From positions 2,919,640 through 2,983,639 of the forward strand of contig CM022669.1 of assembly GCA_012295275.1 (NCBI GenBank): DNA of 64,000 nucleotides, given 5' to 3'. The notes beneath the pieces were generated by a model. The model made no database searches. It saw only the letters and a program-made list of their open reading frames with translations, and had not been told where the DNA came from. Every line of letters starts with the position of its first letter. The stretch's first letter is position 1. The translations under genes and the position numbers were made by a program. This DNA is from Chrysomallon squamiferum. Lineage: Eukaryota; Mollusca; Gastropoda; Neomphalida; Peltospiridae. Shown piece after piece: positions 14,498 to 25,974 of the stretch.

Positions 14498-16012
14498 CGT
14501 ATTTAACACACTATAATGGCAGTGGCTACGTATTATGCCAGACACTTGTAGAGACTCTTTGGTTACCTGGGGCAGAGTTGATTTGCACGAAATGTTACAC
14601 AGATAAAAACACAAGTATCAACTTCTAATAACAAGTATTTTTTATTAACAAAGGACAGCGACATCACATATCTTAAATACCATTTCCTTTTGATTTTTCC
14701 TAAAACAAAATTCCACGCTTTTGCCCGAATTTGAACGTAAGTCCATCTTTCAGACCTAACACCAGATTAACGTTTACTGGGATAAACGTAAATGTGTTTA
14801 TATCCATTAAAGGTGAAGGCTGCCTGACCCAGGCATGCAGACAGTTGATAATCTGGACATACAGACTATCTATCTGAATGTTTGTCTAAGATAATTATAT
14901 AAAAACAGTAGTTAATTAGTATAAAAATAGAATGTCAGGCCCTGAAATGTCTGTATTATGAGCTGGTACAATATGCTTTAAGTCTAGGGGACAGTGACTT
15001 AATCACAAGTAACCCAGTTGGTGTGACTAGTGTTTGTAACAGAAATTTGAATCAGTAACTAAGAGTTAACTACTGAGAATGGAACACAGTAAATATTATC
15101 ATGAAGTTTTATGCTTAACTCGTTGTGACATATAACTGAATATTACATTATTTTAGTAACATTATAACCTGCATAAGGCTCATGAAAGATCAAAGAGAAT
15201 TGTAGTTACAAATACATAATGAAGAGATAAAGCAAGCGATAACCATACACGTTAGTTATTTCCCTTTATTCTGTACCTGTAGTAAATATAATAGTTTTAT
15301 TATATAATTTAGTTTAGCATGCTATATATTATTAGATGATGCATATTTCAGTGTCTGTGTGTATATATCTATATATGATTGACTTTGTATGTGTGTGTGT
15401 GTGTGTGTGTGTTTTTAAATATTATATTCGTCTATGTACACGTATGTTTCTCAGTATTTATTTTGTTCTCTGTTTCTTGATTTTTTTAAATTAAATATAA
15501 AATTTGTTTTGTGTGATGGAGACTTGTTTAATGAACATACAGGTGAAATGCTATTCTGGTAGTCTATCCTTTTACTTGTACGTTCAAAATACAGAACAAA
15601 ATAATTACTGGAGAAAACCATGCGTGTTTAAGCTAGTAAAATTATTATCTGTAATTGAAAAACCTCTTTAATATGCATTGTACTTTCATTCATAATGTAA
15701 TTTAATTGTCCACCCTTTTTCACTTGTAAAAATGTAATTATTTTATGTATGAAGTGTATGCCTGTGATTCCTACAGTCAGTAAACTACATTATACTTGTG
15801 TATGTGTCAATGCAAGTCGGTGTAAACAGGCTATATGTTTTTAAAACGTTGTTAATTTTAAAAACTCTAATGATTGATGAGACTGGCAGTGTCAGTCCGA
15901 GGCTGCTTAATTTAGACCTCATTAAAATAGCTTCCTGGTGTCATACCCTTCATCATCAACAACATCTTCAAGTGTTCAATAGACTAACTAGTTAACTACC
16001 TAACTATCTGAA
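14498..16012. other. AT-rich non-coding DNA
   Basis: Nothing recognised except a (GT)n at 15388-15412. Confidence 0.5.
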
Positions 16013-16013
16013 G

Positions 16014-16065
<52 letters not shown>

Positions 16066-16104
16066 AAAATAAATAAATAAATAAATAAATAAGTAAGTAA
16101 GTAA
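16013..16104. repeat. AAAT/AAGT microsatellite
   Basis: (AAAT)n with one phase shift near 16062, ending in AAGT units. Confidence 0.95.
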
Positions 16105-18332
16105 GCAATTAAACAAAATAAAATAAAATTAAACAAAATAAACCAGATACAATTCAGTTTATTGCCAACCATTTTATTTTGAATTGTACATACGAATTAT
16201 AAAATATTTCGACACATACAACAACGAAACACAGATGTGAACAAATTATATTCACAATTATTTTAATGCACAGTTTTAGTGTAAATCAAAACAATAAACT
16301 GTCATTATATACAAAACAAACATTTAAATATAAATAACAGAAATGATCTTAAATAAATACGTAACTTTTGTACGACTTGGGAAACACATTAACTGATTCA
16401 TAGGGTATAAAGATCAGACGCTGAAGGGTTTTCAGTCACCATACACGAAGAATGAAACTGAAGGAAGGTCTAGCTAGGAAATAATTTTAAACAACTGTCA
16501 GCTTTTAAAATCAATTAGATATGTTTACTCTCTATTATTAGAATGTATCTCTCGACTTATGAATAAACTGTCTAATAAAATCCTTCCATGTTGTTACTTT
16601 ATTGTTTTGTTATCATAGTTCATAACAAGATAAAAAGAACTGTAACAAAACATTAGAACGTTTTGCTCTTTCACGCTGGGTCAGAATGTTTTTAGATCTT
16701 CTCATTATGTCTAAATATATACAGCTTATAACATTCACATATGACAAAACGTAAGCGAAATTATTTATTATACTTATTAAGATTTATTTAAAGCTAAAAA
16801 GTTATTAAGTTTTATTGGTTAGTACATAATAAATGTTCTCATTTAAAATTAAAATATTATTTTAAAAATATTTATTATAATCTGCTTCAGCGATTTCGAA
16901 CTCAGAGTGATTTTGGTGTTCTCAATTCACAGATTAAACGCTTTGTAACTGATAGTCCTTCAGTATTTCTTTCTTATCTTTTTTCCTTATTTCTTCTTCT
17001 TCTTATTTTTTTCTTCTTTTTGTTTTTAAACCCAGTTGTAGTATTTAATATCTGTGTGAAACATTTTAGACTAAGAAAATTATTCTGTAATAACATATAA
17101 ATGATGAAACAATAGCGAGTGAAATAATTACATTACAATCAGTTATTTACAATATAAAACAACATTAAAACTTATCAATATGTTTCTTTCCTCGACTTTT
17201 AGATTCTGGAATTAGTAAGCAATTCCTTAATCTAAAATAAATTACTCACTTTAAATTAAAAACTACACGTAAGTAAAGTAAAGTAAATAAGTAAGTAAGT
17301 AAGTTAGTAAGTTAGTAACTAAAGTAATTAATAAGTTAATTAACAAATGACTAATTACACATTGTAGGTATTATTCAACAATAAAAATACATTAAAAAAG
17401 TTTTATAGTGATACTGTTGTGTTGTTATCATCATCATCAACATCATCATTATCATCAACATCAACAAAACATTAGTTATTGTTATCCATAGGCTTTAAAT
17501 ATCGTGATAGAAAGTAAGTTATGCTAGAAACAAAAACGTGGTAGTATTACTTTATAAATAACATTGATTCATTTCTATACCCAGAAACAATTTTCAATAA
17601 AATCAAAGAGTAGATATAAGTGAGAGATATATAATACATACGAATATGCTAATCTTTCTAAACTTTCATAGTGAACGATTTTGTAATCCAATTATAGATT
17701 TAAACTGATATACTTTAATAAAATAAAAACTATATTTTATAAACCATAATAATTATTATAAACGAGTGATTACATTTAAAGGATAAAATAATAAATCGTT
17801 TTAATAATTTTGTTTTAGTTCATATTACAGTAACAGACATAATATTCTGTAATCTTAATATAATGTCAATAATATAAAAAGGAATATTAGTTCTTAATTT
17901 ACGTATATAATACATAAAGTATTAAAATAAAAGTTAATTATGTAATGCAACCTTTACTTTTCTGTAAAATAATCGAACTTAATGACCAAAACCAAAACTA
18001 CAGAACAATATGCGAGAAGTAATTCCCATCCAAATTACATAGTATGCTCTTTCAACTAGAACCTTTAATTATTTTTTTTGTTTTTGTTTCGTTTTATAAT
18101 AATATTATTTATCGTTAATATATATATATCAGTGGCCTAGCCAGTTTTTACCTAATGGCAAATACTGAAATGTTATATGTTAACTAAATGAGTTATAATT
18201 ATAAAACAGTAACAGAAATAAATAATCAAACAAGTAACATTTTGGGTATTCGCAAAATATAATAATTTAAAAACCAGCAACAACGAATTACCCTCTATAA
18301 ATATAAAGCATTATTTTCATATTTATAATCTA
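16105..18332. other. Very AT-rich non-coding DNA
   Basis: No gene seen. AAGT/TTAG tetranucleotides lie at 17275-17320 and an ATC-rich stretch at 17428-17465. This could be 3' UTR or downstream DNA of the Ig gene, but no polyadenylation site can be assigned. Confidence 0.45.
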
Positions 18333-18443
<111 letters not shown>

Positions 18444-18667
18444 ATATGACTTATCTCTCTCTCATTTATTCCACAAGAACAAGGAACATGATTTTAGTAT
18501 AGGATCCTGTATGATATGGTAACAATATTTCTGTGAGTGATGACATTATCAACTTATACGTGCACCGAACACATTTATGTCATATGCTCGCCAGGACCAT
18601 ACGAGATATTAATAAAATATTTGTCATTGAACAGATCATTCGAAACATTTTTATATCCACTGAATCT

Positions 18668-18874
18668 TCAAGTACTCCTGTGTTGGTCACACAATACAGG
18701 AAATAATGATTTTTTGACAGAAAATACTCGTTTTGCAGAACACACGGATATCACAACATTTGATGTATTTTTAAGATGACCCTTTGTGATTGTCCAGGTG
18801 AGGATAACTGACTGGGTATGTGAGGCACTGCTTTCAGCTGCTTGGATTGGTCTGTTGTTGTCCAAATCTGAAAC
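18668..18874 (-). CDS. Candidate exon 8 (C-terminal, weak)
   Basis: Two acceptor-like sites, tttcag-tttcag, lie six bases apart. They are followed by a frame of about 66 codons that is in phase with exon 7 and ends at TGA. It starts L-D-N-N-R-P-I-Q-A-A-E-S-S-A-S-H-T-Q. The first 30 codons look coding-like, the rest is AT-rich, and no GPI-type hydrophobic end is seen. It could be a chance open frame. RNA evidence would be needed to accept it. Confidence 0.2.
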   Translation of the reverse strand, partial: VSDLDNNRPIQAAESSASHTQSVILTWTITKGHLKNTSNVVISVCSAKRVFSVKKSLFPVLCDQHRST

Positions 18875-18889
18875 TGAAATTATACTTTA

Positions 18890-19774
18890 ACATTATAACT
18901 GAAATAAAACTTGTTATTAATAATAAATATGGTTTGGAAAATTTTGCATTATCGAAAATTACTACAGTACTTATTGCAAGTTAAATTAATTTATTTATGA
19001 CTATAGAAATTTGGTTAATATATCTCTGTTTGCCCATAATCTACCTGTTTGCCTATATACCTGTTTAATCGTTTATCTCTATATATATCTGTCTGTATGT
19101 ATATATATCTTTCTATCTATCACTATCTGTTGATCTAATATTAATCACTCTCTATCCATACATCCATCTCTTTAATAACCTCTATGTCGAACTATAGTTA
19201 GGCTTTCTGATTATTTTTCTATTTATCTGTCTATATTGTACACACAGCAGTAGTTCCTTACTCGTGTTTGATTTTATGTGAAGTAAAATAAAGAAAACAA
19301 AAGAGCACAAAAAAAGAACAGAAAGGAAAAAGTAAATATACTAAATAAATAAAGAAAAGAAAAGAAAAGAAAAAAATAAAAAAAAAGAAGATAAAGTATG
19401 AAACAAGTAAATCTTAAGTTATCATGTTTAAATGCCGACTAAAATATGTTCGTTTTACAGGATTTTGCCAGTGACAAAAAGAAGTTATTTTATGAGGAAT
19501 TTAAACTAGATAATACAGACTTGAGAAGTTAGGTATTTTTATAGCGAGACGAGTTTACTGTACCAAAAATAAACTCTTCTATATTCCCACTGTTTAGATA
19601 TACAACTCTCTGCTTATATCTTTTTTCATCATTGGAATTCAGAATAGCTATCTCTCTCTTTACCCGTCTTTCTTTATATCTATATAACAACGTGTTTATT
19701 TTAGGATTTGAATATTCTCTGTCTTATGTATGTCTGATTAGATTCTGCACATAGACAATATTTGGGAACACACT
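18890..19774. other. AT-rich non-coding DNA
   Basis: TATC/TCTG-type imperfect repeats at 19070-19230 and AAAAG purine stretches at 19280-19395. No exon is recognised. Confidence 0.5.
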
Positions 19775-19885
19775 GGCACAGGAGGACAAGTATAATCGCG
19801 ACTAATAAACCCAATCAGATGCCCCTGACGAGCCTCGAACGTGCGGCACCCATTCGCCCGCACACCCACTGTGGACAATGCGGCC
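19775..19885 (-). mobile_element. Possible tRNA-like/SINE fragment
   Basis: A GC-rich island in AT-rich DNA. On the minus strand it reads gatggccgcattgtccac and then gccgcacgttcgaggctcgt. The second part resembles a tRNA B box (GTTCGAG) about 40 bases after an A-box-like GGCCGCATTG. It is followed on the plus strand by the TATG array. No complete cloverleaf could be drawn. Confidence 0.3.
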
Positions 19886-19889
19886 ATCA

Positions 19890-20260
19890 AGACATGTATG
19901 TATACATGCACATATGTATGTATGTATTATATATGCACATATGTATGTATGTATATATATATGCACATATGTATGTATATATATATATATGACATATGTA
20001 TGTATGTATGTATATATGGACATATGTATGTATGTATGTATATATGCACATGTATGTATGTATGTATATATGCACACATGTATGTATGGAATATATATAT
20101 GCACATATGTATGAAATATATATATGCATATGTACGTATGTATGTATGTTTGTATGTACGTATGTATGTATGTATGTATGTATGTATGTATGTTTGTTTG
20201 TATGTATGTATGTGTAGACGTATGTATTATATTCAAATATGTATGTAGGTGCGCGCGTGT
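19890..20260. repeat. TATG compound array with higher-order units
   Basis: The unit atatatgcacatatgtatgt recurs about eight times (19905-20115), then pure TATG, then GTGCGC-rich sequence. Frames across it on both strands are repeat translations. Confidence 0.95.
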
Positions 20261-20678
20261 GTGTACGTGTGTCTTCTTCTTTATATAAAATGCACATAAT
20301 GTACACCTTTTACAGGGCTAGACCGTTATCCTTGCCAAAAATTATTTTTAGTTTAAGTTAATAAGAGACGGAGAAAGTTCAGGATTTCCATTTCTACTAG
20401 ACTTAGGTCAAGGTCAGAGTATTTTGCTTCTGATTTACTATGTGTCCGTTTATTGGTTGAAATAAACTGACCCAACCAATGAAATGTCTGGTTAAGTTAG
20501 CGTATGATAATAAACAGAGAAATTATGATTTTTATTTGCTCGGTTATGAGTGCCCGCTGGGGTAATAAATAATTCTTTAAACGTCTAATTGCTTTACCGT
20601 TATTTGTTTCTGTGTGTACATTTTCACTTTTAATTTCATTTCTATAGGATGATGCTGCAGATTAATAGTATAATTTAT

Positions 20679-20680
<2 letters not shown>
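20261..20680. other. Non-coding, no feature recognised
   Basis: Moderate composition, no repeats and no coding frame. It is downstream of exon 7 in gene sense. Confidence 0.5.

Positions 20681-20769
<89 letters not shown>
20681..20769. repeat. CT microsatellite
   Basis: An uninterrupted (CT)n of about 89 bp, some 110 bp beyond the exon-7 donor. Confidence 0.97.
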
Positions 20770-20772
<3 letters not shown>

Positions 20773-20881
20773 TATATTCATATATTTACATACATTCAAA
20801 AACACATGAGATACATATGTATTATAATTATTATAGAGTATAAACGTTACAGTAAAGGTGTAATATTGTTTTTGTTCTTAC

Positions 20882-21094
20882 ATCCATATCGTGTGGGTTG
20901 TTTGGCTGGTCTTTTAGGGTAGGTGGCCGTCAGACGTCGTGTTGATGTGTCATATTGCTGTTTGTTCTTTTTCCCCTTATGAAAGCTTGTCAAGCCGTTG
21001 TTGTAGCCGCTGAATCTGTCAGGCAACACTTCGTATCGCGGCCCCAGTAATGTCGTTGTCGTCCTCGTTGTTGTTATAACTTCCGGTTCGATTT
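20882..21094 (-). CDS. Exon 7: Thr-rich and basic tail after Ig3
   Basis: The exon is 213 nt, phase 1 in and probably phase 1 out, residues 311-381. It begins E-I-E-P-E-V-I-T-T-T-R-T-T-T-T and ends with a Lys/Arg/Gln-rich stretch (K-G-K-K-N-K-Q-Q, then R-P-A-K-Q-P-T-R-Y-G). There is no Ig fold and no hydrophobic anchor. Third-position GC bias and perfect phase agreement support it. The donor GAT/gtaagaac looks strong. If it were not used, the frame would run 14 more codons into a stop at 20847, giving a protein without an anchor. Because the family normally ends in a GPI signal, a further exon is expected. Confidence 0.82.
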
Positions 21095-21946
21095 CTATAA
21101 AATTATTAATAAATGATGTTGAAATTATTCTAACATGATCTAAAATACCATTTTGAAACATTATTTTTTAACAGTATTAAATACATTTAAAAAAAAAAAA
21201 TAATAATAGATGTTTACTATCAAATGTTTTTAATAAATAAGATGATAACCAGGAATAGATTTATTGTTTAATGATGAAGGTAAAGAGGAAATCACTGCTA
21301 TGATCCAGGCAGCGATCCTTACGGTTAGTACTGAATGACATTATTTTGCTTGTTGTTGTTTTTTTTTTTTTGTTTTTGTTTGGTTTTTACATCTTCCCGT
21401 AGGAAGGAAAATATATAAGCTAGATTTATAGCATCATTCTGGATCTGGATATTTAAAAATCATCATCATATTCTTGATCTTGCTTTTCTTGTTATTATTT
21501 TTGTTTTTGTTCTTGCTCTTTCTGCTATTACAGAAAACTCTAGCATTATGGACCTTATTCAAACTCACACTTAGAATATTACTGTTAACCGTATTTAAAA
21601 ATTACACAGATGCTGTTTATTAAACAAATTATACTTGTATGACATTTCGTTGTCGGCGTGTAACTGAAATATGAGAAATTCAAATTAGTAAATTGGTGTA
21701 TTGGGAATAAATGTGGAAATGTTCAAATTATGTTCTCTGAAGGTTTACAAAAATTCCTTCTATTACTATATTTAAAACTAGCTATTCTTGCACTAATTAT
21801 GATTAGTCGTATGACTAATACCACTGAACCTCATGTTATTATTTAGTTATAATTTATAGGACCTATTACTAGAGAATGCTAAGGAAATATTTTTCTACAT
21901 TAGATGTAAAAAAAAAAAAAAAAAAAAAAAAATTCGAATTACAGTA
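21095..21946 (-). other. Intron 6, part between exon 7 and the MITE
   Basis: AT-rich intron sequence. T-rich runs lie at 21355-21390 and 21480-21530, and an A25 tract at 21908-21932 sits next to the MITE. No coding signal. Confidence 0.7.
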
Positions 21947-22501
21947 CAGTGGAACCTCTGGTTACGAACGCCTCGAACAAATCGGATTACGAACCGCGAT
22001 CTTGGGCAAGTTTTGTCTCGGTTTACGAACAATGTCCCAAGTTACCAACTACAGCGACACTTTCTTTTGGATAGAAGGATAAAAATAGATGCCTACGTCA
22101 AAACAGAGGTCAAAATAAGGATTATAGGCATGTACTAAGCAAATATATAGCATGGATTAGGGCCTTTATTCATCGATAAGCAGTAGTAGCTCAATAGCTT
22201 TTGCACTGAGACTGCACATAAATGCAGCAAAATTATAATAAATGCGAGCGCACAGTCTCAGTGCAAAAGCTGTTGAGCTGCTACTGCTTATCGATGATTA
22301 AATCCTTATTTTGACCTCTGTTTTGACGTAAGCATCTATTTTTATCCTTCCTAGATGATGACGTCAAAAGAAAGTTTGTCGTGGCGCGTCGCTGCAGTTG
22401 GTAACTCGGGACATTGTTCGTAAACCGAAACAAAAATTGCCCAAGATCGCGGTCCGATTTGTTTGTGCTTCGAGGCGTTCGTAACCCGAGATTCCACACT
22501 A
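21947..22501. mobile_element. Foldback MITE, pogo/Tc1-mariner-like ends, TA target duplication
   Basis: A 555-bp near-palindrome. The left end is cagtggaacctctggttacg and the right end, reverse-complemented, is tagtgtggaatctcgggtta. The arms match over about 250 bases each, including the shared sequences aatgtccc, gataaaaatagatgc and agcttttgcactgagactg, around a short AT-rich centre near 22225. It is flanked by TA on both sides. The cagtggaacc start and TA duplication fit non-autonomous pogo/Tigger-like elements. It carries no transposase. It lies in intron 6, 60 bp downstream of exon 6 in gene sense, with a 25-base A tract just before its left end. Confidence 0.85.
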
Positions 22502-22560
22502 TAATAATCACAATCAACATTAGGCAGTTTGGCTAATTCTCATATAGACTTTTTTCTTAC

Positions 22561-22851
22561 CGTAAAGAATCATCTCTTCTTCGTCACTTCCTAGAGAGTT
22601 ACTTCCTTCACAGACGTATTTCCCATAATCCTCTTTTTTGAGATGGTTTATTCTAAGACTGAGCGTTACCAGTCTGTTCTCGATGTCAGTGTAAGCTTCA
22701 ACTGTAAACCTTCCGCTTGTTGAAATCGGGACCCCGTTTCTTTTCCACACAGTAATCAACTGAGGGTGTGCGTATATTTTACATTCCAAAATAGTCTCCC
22801 GGTTTAACCTCTGACCGATTCGACGAGTAGGTATTATAACTTCTGGTGCAA
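22561..22851 (-). CDS. Exon 6: complete Ig3
   Basis: The exon is 291 nt, phase 1 in and out, residues 214-310. A single exon encodes the whole third Ig domain. It has the opening F-A-P-E-V-I-I-P, B-strand E-T-I-L-E-C (Cys237), C-strand T-V-W-K-R-N-G (Trp249), E-strand V-T-L-S-L-R-I and F/G strands E-D-Y-G-K-Y-V-C-E-G-S-N-S-L-G (Cys294). It closes E-M-I-L-Y, like the closing strand of lachesin Ig3. The acceptor is tttctgcag and the donor gtaagaa. A foldback transposable element begins only 60 bp beyond the donor, in the next intron. Confidence 0.95.
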
Positions 22852-22919
22852 CTGCAGAAAAATAATATACTGATGCTTATCATTATGTAGATAAATACAT
22901 ATTATGTCGATAAATTAGA

Positions 22920-23040
22920 ACAAAGGTATCTTTGTTTCAACAATGTGTATGTGTGTTTTATGTTTATGTGTGTGAATATGTGTATGTTTGTGTATGCATG
23001 TGTGTGCGTGCACGTGCATGTTTGAGAGTGTGCATGTTCG
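22920..23040. repeat. Imperfect GT-rich stretch in intron 5
   Basis: Interrupted GT/GTAT/GCATGT repeats. CA-rich counterparts occur nearby at 23160-23215. Confidence 0.7.
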
Positions 23041-23312
23041 AGAAAGGCAAATTATTAACTGACTATATTAATAAGAAGAATAAAAACTAAAATGACTAAC
23101 CAGAGCATTAATTGGGGGAAAATATTCCGACCAGCACATTAGATTAAACATTCCAATCCAGACGCACACGCATGCACACACAAATAGCCTCGTGAACACA
23201 CACATGCACATACATGGATTTACTGCAATTTACTGAACCGGTTTTCAGACTAAGCTTGTTGTGTAACTGCGCCTCCTAACACACACAGTGAAATCGTTTC
23301 GGTTTAACTCAC

Positions 23313-23441
23313 ATTCGACGATGACGCGAATAGCTTTGCTCACAGAAGGAGAGACGCCGTTGTTGACGAAACATTCGTAAATGTCGTCACAGTAGCGCGA
23401 CACGTTGTGTATGACTAACAACTCTCCCTCCAGTCCGATTC
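23313..23441 (-). CDS. Exon 5: second half of Ig2, with an extra cysteine
   Basis: The exon is 129 nt, phase 1 in and out, residues 171-213. It reads G-E-L-L-V-I-H-N-V-S-R-Y-C-D-D-I-Y-E-C-F-V-N-N-G-V-S-P-S-V-S-K. The F-strand cysteine that pairs with Cys145 is Cys194, and the N-N-G-V-x-P-x-V-S-K signature is shared with many invertebrate lachesin/DIP proteins. The usual Asp at Cys minus 6 is replaced by Cys188 and the usual Gly at Cys minus 4 by Asp190. Asn183 is in an N-V-S sequon. The acceptor is acatttcag and the donor gtgagtt. Confidence 0.94.
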
Positions 23442-23484
23442 CTGAAATGTTCATAATAGCTTGTAAAACGTATATAAATAATTT

Positions 23485-23555
23485 AAAAATAGATAGGTAG
23501 ATATATATATATAGAAAGTTAAGTATGTAGACAGATATATATTTATATGGATAGC

Positions 23556-23590
<35 letters not shown>

Positions 23591-23735
23591 CTAGATAGAT
23601 AGACAGACAGGTAGGTACATATATACATATATATGCAGATAGGTAGATAAATGGATATAAAGAGGTATACAGATAGATATATAGATAGACAGACAGATAG
23701 ATAGATAGATAGATAGATAGACACATAGACAGATA
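23485..23735. repeat. GATA/GACA microsatellite in intron 4
   Basis: Imperfect GATA with GACA, GGTA and TA variants fills much of the 498-bp intron. One strand stays open into exon 5, which is an artefact of the repeat. Confidence 0.93.
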
Positions 23736-23939
23736 AAAAGATGATATGCAGATTAGTGGAAAAGCAAGTAAATAGATAGCTAGATAGATACTTAGAGAGA
23801 TAAACTAGATAGATAACAAAAACATTTCTTTATAAATGTGTGTATGTATGAAATATACATATATTCAGTATATATGCATCTAAAATACTTTATGTCAGTG
23901 TACTAGTAATAAACAGGTCTCAGTCTGCGGGTTTCTTAC

Positions 23940-24092
23940 TTTCTTTGTGTCCCGAGCCTTGTCGGTAGTTACGTTTGTACCACGTGACGTTGGGCTGGGG
24001 GACGCCAGACACGTTGCAGACCAAGTCCGCCGTCTCAGTCTCCTTCAGTTTGATGTCGTCGGACGACATCTCGCTGTTGATGCTGGGTGGAA
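23940..24092 (-). CDS. Exon 4: first half of Ig2
   Basis: The exon is 153 nt, phase 1 in and out, and encodes the end of codon 120 through residue 170. It starts V-P-P-S-I-N-S, the classic linker that opens Ig2 in lachesin and related proteins, then E-T-E-T-A-D-L-V-C-N-V-S-G-V-P-Q-P-N-V-T-W-Y-K-R with Cys145 and Trp157. Two N-glycosylation sequons are visible (Asn146 N-V-S and Asn154 N-V-T). The acceptor is cttgtgcag and the donor gtaagaa. Codon use is GC-rich compared with the intron. Confidence 0.95.
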
Positions 24093-25104
24093 CTGCACAA
24101 GTAGAAACATTTACTTCTCACTTTGTTCTAGTAGATGTATAATAAAACTGTATTCGTAATAATGGATGTCAATATTTTATGTATATTTGTACTATTTTGC
24201 ATACGTCAGACTAATTTCATTATCAAAATGTCGACGAACAAAGCTATAAAAATATGTCTTTTTTAATGCTGAACATAAAAATACAGCCATTTGGAAATTG
24301 AAATACGCAGACCAAAATAATTTATGTTTTCTCATTACATTAAAAAAATTATTTGTATAATTTTATATTAATTTGAACTGGGCAGTTGTAATCACTGATA
24401 TGACTCAGAGATTTTATGTATTTTTGTCTGAGACCAGCACAAAGGACGTAGGGAGCAGATATGGGAGACTAATTCATGAATATTTTATTACAATCAATGT
24501 TTAAACCTGTCAAGACTGCTGGGTTTTTTTCTGCTGACAATTTCATTAATAAATAATTAATTCATTATTTCACTAACACCTTTGACTTTATATCCCCATA
24601 AGAATTCTATCTAAAAAGATAATTCATTATTTTAGAGCTTTGTATCAATTCCCACAATATTATAGTTCTTTTCATTTGTTTCATATGCAGGACAGCACAC
24701 ACCTGCTGAATTCAACAAGATTATGTTAAGCATTAGTAAAACCTGAATTCCAATATCGTGGCAAGGTGAGATAACAAATATAATTATTAAATTGGTAGTT
24801 AGATCTATTGGCATCACATGCAGGTACGGAAAACATATCTGACCTGATTTGGAAAAGCTATAAAATCTTATTTTCTTTCTTACTAGTCCCTAAAACATTA
24901 AATCATCTTGTTCAGATACTTAAGGTTCGTGGATCAAGAGTCCAAAACGTGAAGAGTCATACTTGAAGTTTCAGCAGTGGTGAAACCGTTTACTGGTAAA
25001 TCTGGTATGAAATTTTTTAATTATATAACAACACTTTCTCTTTTCTAAAAATAATTTCCTAACAGCCTAAACACACTACTATCTAAAAACGACAGCATCA
25101 CATT
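24093..25104 (-). other. Intron 3, no feature recognised
   Basis: AT-rich. No coding or repeat signal until the minisatellite at 25105. Confidence 0.6.
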
Positions 25105-25285
25105 CTAGAACAGACAACTTCAATGACTAGACCAGACAACTTCAGTGTCTAGACCAGACAACTTCAGCGACTAGAACGGACAACGCCACTGTCTAGAACG
25201 GGCAACACCAGTAACTAGAATATACTACCACTGTGTAGAACAGACAAAGCCAGTAAGTAGAACTAACAACACCACTGTCCAAAAC
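25105..25285. repeat. Degenerate ~24-bp minisatellite in intron 3
   Basis: About seven to eight units resembling ctagaacagacaacttcagt, alternating endings such as tgact, gtct and cgact. The first three units are nearly identical and later ones diverge (gacaacgccactgtctagaa and similar). Confidence 0.8.
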
Positions 25286-25974
25286 AAAAAGCGAAGACTT
25301 GTGACAAAGCGTCAAATTGCCTCAGAAAAACGTAGATGTGGCAACTTGACTAAACAATCATTTGACGTTTATAAACAGCACGTGACACGTTGTCACTAAA
25401 TCAATATGTGACGCTGGAAAATAACTGGTCCTGAAAACTTTTTCAGCTGTGTATTTTATGTGACTACCTCAAAATTTCATACAGGTTAAGCTTTTACGAG
25501 AAAATTAAAAATAGAATCCAGGATTAAAGACTTGAAATAATAATTTATCGGAGACTCATCCTTCAGGGATCATTTGCGATATTTGTTAAAACAATTTTAT
25601 ATGATAGAAAATATTGGACTTACTCCTCCCTCTTTGAAAAATAATGAAAGTGAGGTCTCATGATTACTCACAAATAGATTATAAATAATATTCAAAATTT
25701 TAATTGACTTAAAATATGTTTAAATTTATTTATAACTGATAATTCTCAGCTGTCGAGAGTTACGAATTCATCAGCAGAGTGACTGAAAGATAAAGGGGCC
25801 TTGTTGCAGCTTTATTTTAACATTAAACTTAGCACATTTATTCTCCTTTCTTTATTTATATGTACTAGAAACAGTAACAAAATAATGTATAATAAAACAA
25901 TATAAAAACCGATAAAAACAAACACAACTTATAACAACATTAACTTGATCAGAACATTCAGATTACAGAATTAC
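25286..25974 (-). other. Intron 3, part next to exon 3
   Basis: AT-rich and free of obvious repeats. It lies between the minisatellite and the exon-3 donor. Confidence 0.6.

Noticed and set aside
18120-18170. cagtggcctagccag motif as a transposon end
   Set aside because: No partner terminus or target-site duplication found nearby.
19802-20306. 135-144-codon frames across the TATG array
   Set aside because: Repeat-derived on both strands; the short non-repeat ends do not resemble any protein known to me.
20847-21161. Full 104-codon minus frame as an independent small gene
   Set aside because: The splice acceptor at 21094 and the phase match with exon 6 show that the 5' part is intron; it is an exon of the Ig gene.
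22281-22520. 79-codon minus frame next to exon 6
   Set aside because: It lies within the foldback MITE arm and carries no transposase motif.
23245-23724. Long minus frame covering exon 5 and the GATA repeat
   Set aside because: Only 23313-23441 is exon; the rest is the open repeat and intron, as shown by the splice sites and phase.
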